Source: Brucella sp. BE17 | GTDB lineage: Bacteria > Pseudomonadota > Alphaproteobacteria > Rhizobiales > Rhizobiaceae | Assembly: GCF_039545455.1 (NCBI RefSeq) | Contig: NZ_CP154467.1 | Coordinates: 930,001-994,000 of the forward strand | Reading direction: 5' to 3' | DNA: 64,000 bases | In this document: positions 61,462 through 64,000 of the stretch, piece after piece | How the letters are laid out: the number at the start of each line of letters is the position of its first letter | Numbering within the stretch: the first letter of the stretch is position 1 | Notes under the pieces: model-generated | The model's database searches: none | What the model saw: only the letters and a program-made list of their open reading frames with translations | Told to the model about the DNA's origin: nothing | Program-made: the position numbers and the translations under genes

Positions 61462-63705
61462 ATGCAGGATGAACGCTCACCGCAACGACAGCCAGCCCGC
61501 AACATGGATCGCCCGCCGATGATGATGCAAGGCGAGACGGTTGTCGGCTGCATGATCGAGGAAACGCTGATCCTCGTACTCGGCATTGGCAATGCGGCAA
61601 GCGAACAGGTGAGCGCGTTTCTCAATGGCGATCCGGCGATGAGCGTGAAGACGAGCCTCGTGACATGGCCGCTGAAAGAACCTTCGCCTGCCGGAACCCA
61701 TGGTTTTGTCGCCATCGTTCCGACCGGCGTATTGCGGCGTGGTGTGCTCAAAACCATCATGTTCCAGCATCGCGCCAAGGTCGCACGCTATAATTTTGCA
61801 TCGCGTGCCGCTTCCATTGCCGATTTCGTCGCCATGACCGCCGACCTTTCCGGCCCAAGCCTGCCGGGCGTCATTGATGAACTGGTGGAGGGGCTGATTT
61901 CCGGCCCTATCGGGCGCAAGAAACTTGCCGCCATCACGGTTCTGTTGCAGGCGGGCGCACGCTCGGATGGCTGTATCGAACTGATTGGCGGTAGCGATGA
62001 AGGCGAGATTTTCGTGCAGGGTTGGGCGCAGGACTTGACGCCCGCCGTGACACGTCTGGTCATCAGCGGCAAGAATTCGTCGCTCGCCGAATGTGCGGTC
62101 AGCACCTTTTCCCGCTCCGATCTTGACGATCAGGCCTCAGGCTTTGCCGGTCTTCTTCTTGCCAATGAGCCAGTTGAACCCAACGAGATCGAGCGGCTTT
62201 TGTTTCGCGGACGCCGCGGCTGGCGGTTCACGGAAGTCTATGACCGTCGCCTGTTGTCAGGTGCGCGTGAGACGCCGGGGCATATCCGCGCCATCCTGCC
62301 GCGTGTGCGAAGCTCAACCGATATTCTGCTGCGGCTTCGCTCCGCCGCCAATCGGTTTGATGGTGAGGATACGGTCTCCGGCCTGCCCTTTCCGGTGCGC
62401 ATGGGCATCGACAATGTGTTTCGCGTCGAAGGCAGCGGCGTGCTTGTTTCCGGCTGGCTGCTCGACCCTGACAGTCATGTCGAAAGCGTCAATCTGCGCC
62501 GTCATCGCGGTCAAATCCAGATCGACACCACATGGACCCGCATTGACCGCCCCGATGTGACGCATGAATTCGACAACAAGCCGCCGTTCAATGCAGGCCT
62601 TGATCCCAATCGCCACGCACACGGTTTTGTGGCTTTTGCGCCCGAACTTTCCGGCGACAGCACGGCACCCTTTTATATCGAGCTTGCCATCAGCGACGGC
62701 AGACGCGCCTTTTTTCCGCTGACACCGACGCGCGTGACTTCGCGTGATGCAATCATCCGCCAATTACGCGCCACCGATCCCAATGCATGGGCGTTGCGCC
62801 ATATCGTCGATCAGCAATTGGTGCCGCTTTTGCGTGGTGTCAATCGCCCAGCACCTGATGTGTTCGGGGTCGAAGACCTTGGCCCTTTCGAGGACGCAAT
62901 AGGTCCCGCCATTATCATCGGCGTCGATGAACGCGTCAAGGAAATCGAACCCTTGCTCGCCCTGATGGCGCTTGATCCTGAAACACGCATCGCGCCCATC
63001 GTGGTGTCGGCCGCCACCGAAATCATCGACCGCATCGGCATGCAGGTGCGACGGCTTGCCGATTTTTATCGCCTCAACATCCGCCTTGTTTCAGCGAGCG
63101 GCTCGGAAGACCTTTATGATGCGCTGGAAGTCGGCGCACGCGCTGTCACCAGCGACAACATTGTTTTTCTGGCAGGCTCGCTTTTGCCGCGCCGCGCCGG
63201 TTGGCTCAACAAGCTGGTCAGCGCCTATGACGCGCATAAGGACTGCGTGCTGTCGCCAACGCTGGTCTATGAGGATGATTCCATCCGCTGGGCCGGGACA
63301 TGGGTTGCCGAGCCGCAATCGAGCGCCAGCGACCGCGCATTGATCAGCCGCTATGCCGGTTATCCGATGGCGACCGTTTCCGCCATGCACCTGACCGAAG
63401 TCGCAACCGCGACTTTTGAATGCTGCATCCTGCCGCGGGACGCGCTGTTTTCGGTCGGCGGATTTACGCGTGGCTATCTCGGCACCCATGAGAAAGGCCT
63501 CGATCTTGGCCTCAAGCTGAAACAAAAGGGCCTGCGCTCCTACTGGCTGCCGCAGGCGCAGATGCTGGGCGCGGACGATACATCCATAAGTGACAATTCA
63601 TCGACAATCGCGCTGATCGAGCGCATCGACCGTCAGGTTTTCGACACCCGCTGGTCGACTATTCTGGCAGGCAGACGCACCGCCCCCATGGAGGAACGTG
63701 CATGA
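61462..63705 (+). CDS. GT2-like protein with two GWxxD modules and eroded catalytic motifs
   Basis: A 747-residue paralogue of the 56268 product. The first module has VQGWAQDL (near residue 190) and the second VSGWLLDPD (near 330). The C-terminal GT2-like domain (about 485-735) aligns well: VYEDDSIRWAG matches LFEDGSLQHAG. But NSDV is replaced by AGSL and YEDSD by EKGLD, so metal and base residues are absent. It is probably a non-catalytic partner or a scaffold. ATG 61462 has a weak ribosome site; ATG 61504 is an alternative. Confidence 0.85.
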   Translation: MQDERSPQRQPARNMDRPPMMMQGETVVGCMIEETLILVLGIGNAASEQVSAFLNGDPAMSVKTSLVTWPLKEPSPAGTHGFVAIVPTGVLRRGVLKTIMFQHRAKVARYNFASRAASIADFVAMTADLSGPSLPGVIDELVEGLISGPIGRKKLAAITVLLQAGARSDGCIELIGGSDEGEIFVQGWAQDLTPAVTRLVISGKNSSLAECAVSTFSRSDLDDQASGFAGLLLANEPVEPNEIERLLFRGRRGWRFTEVYDRRLLSGARETPGHIRAILPRVRSSTDILLRLRSAANRFDGEDTVSGLPFPVRMGIDNVFRVEGSGVLVSGWLLDPDSHVESVNLRRHRGQIQIDTTWTRIDRPDVTHEFDNKPPFNAGLDPNRHAHGFVAFAPELSGDSTAPFYIELAISDGRRAFFPLTPTRVTSRDAIIRQLRATDPNAWALRHIVDQQLVPLLRGVNRPAPDVFGVEDLGPFEDAIGPAIIIGVDERVKEIEPLLALMALDPETRIAPIVVSAATEIIDRIGMQVRRLADFYRLNIRLVSASGSEDLYDALEVGARAVTSDNIVFLAGSLLPRRAGWLNKLVSAYDAHKDCVLSPTLVYEDDSIRWAGTWVAEPQSSASDRALISRYAGYPMATVSAMHLTEVATATFECCILPRDALFSVGGFTRGYLGTHEKGLDLGLKLKQKGLRSYWLPQAQMLGADDTSISDNSSTIALIERIDRQVFDTRWSTILAGRRTAPMEERA

Positions 63706-64000
63706 GCGACGAACTCCGTGTTCTGGTGATTTCCCATGCCCATCCGTCGATCTCGCTCGGCGGTGGAGAAATCGCATCTTTCAATCTGCACAAGGGGTTG
63801 AATACCATTCCCGGTGTGCAATCGGTCTATCTGGCGCGTGCAGGCCACCCGACCCCGCGCCATGGCACCACGGCTTTGATGAGCCTGCGCCGCGCCAGCG
63901 ATGAAATCCTGTTTCACGCCGACGACTACGATCATTTCTATCTGTCCAACAAAAACACCGACGAAATCCGCCGCGATCTCTTGCGCTTCGTGCGCGATTT
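63702..64000 (+). CDS. GT4-like glycosyltransferase, N-terminal part (continues past window)
   Basis: The visible 99 residues begin LRVLVISHAHPSISLGGGEIASF and are related to the start of the 59380 product (HPSxxxGGxEI, then DEILxxxxxxDxF and RRDLLRF). ATG 63702 overlaps the upstream stop as ATGA, with GAGGAACG upstream. The C-terminal donor domain is outside the window. Confidence 0.85.
   Translation, partial: MSDELRVLVISHAHPSISLGGGEIASFNLHKGLNTIPGVQSVYLARAGHPTPRHGTTALMSLRRASDEILFHADDYDHFYLSNKNTDEIRRDLLRFVRD

Overview
The window looks like chromosomal DNA of an alphaproteobacterium of the order Rhizobiales, most likely Brucella/Ochrobactrum. The signs are a moderately high GC content with an alphaproteobacterial codon style, adjacent rplM-rpsI, an acetyl-type MetA with MetY, an MgtC/SapB protein, a glutathione-independent formaldehyde dehydrogenase, CCGAAAA...TTTTCGG intergenic repeats of rhizobial type, and a polysaccharide locus resembling the exp/wg (galactoglucan, EPS II) locus of Sinorhizobium. 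This placement is inference; no 16S gene is present. No insertion sequence, prophage or CRISPR array was seen.

Layout. (1) 1-10.3 kb is a catabolic island. It holds a truncated ThDP enzyme, an SDR without the Tyr/Lys dyad, a divergent aldehyde dehydrogenase, a GhrA-like 2-hydroxyacid dehydrogenase, an Asp/Glu-racemase-superfamily enzyme resembling arylmalonate decarboxylase, a polar amino-acid ABC transporter (ATPase, two permeases, binding protein) and a divergent LysR regulator. (2) 10.5-32.8 kb is mostly housekeeping: a repeat-bearing lipoprotein, metY with a structured leader, a CoA-binding protein, rplM-rpsI, a large AsmA/YhdP-like protein, an MscS channel, bcp, tRNA-Cys and tRNA-Asn, an AraC regulator, an aldo/keto reductase, a lysine-dehydrogenase-like gene with a binding protein and a divergent Lrp regulator, mgtC, serA, metA with a candidate SAM riboswitch, a 39-residue membrane peptide, a type II NADH dehydrogenase and fdhA. 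(3) 33.1-40.7 kb carries the alpha-2-macroglobulin/PBP1c pair. (4) 40.7-64 kb is a polysaccharide and secretion locus that continues past the window edge.

In the polysaccharide locus a minus-strand operon (49606 down to 40716) encodes a protein of unknown function, a GT2-GT4 fusion, two pyruvyltransferases, a clan GH-A hydrolase and an SGNH hydrolase; the last two are reached through ATGA stop/start overlaps. Upstream lie a minus-strand MarR regulator and GT4 gene, then on the plus strand a type I secretion ATPase and adaptor, a small RTX protein, and a run of glycosyltransferase, methyltransferase and accessory genes. Three perfect 13-bp palindromes, TTCAAA-N-TTTGAA, lie one each in the AT-rich leaders of the three transcription units. 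They are the obvious candidate operators for the MarR protein and match the ExpG/WggR regulon layout.

The best candidates for new biology are: the three-operator exp-like locus; its apparently inactive GT2 paralogue and the shared 'GWxxDP' module; an S-box-like leader with a reduced P2 on metA; and an anti-Shine-Dalgarno leader on metY. Together the two leaders suggest RNA-level control of both steps of acetyl-homoserine-based methionine synthesis.
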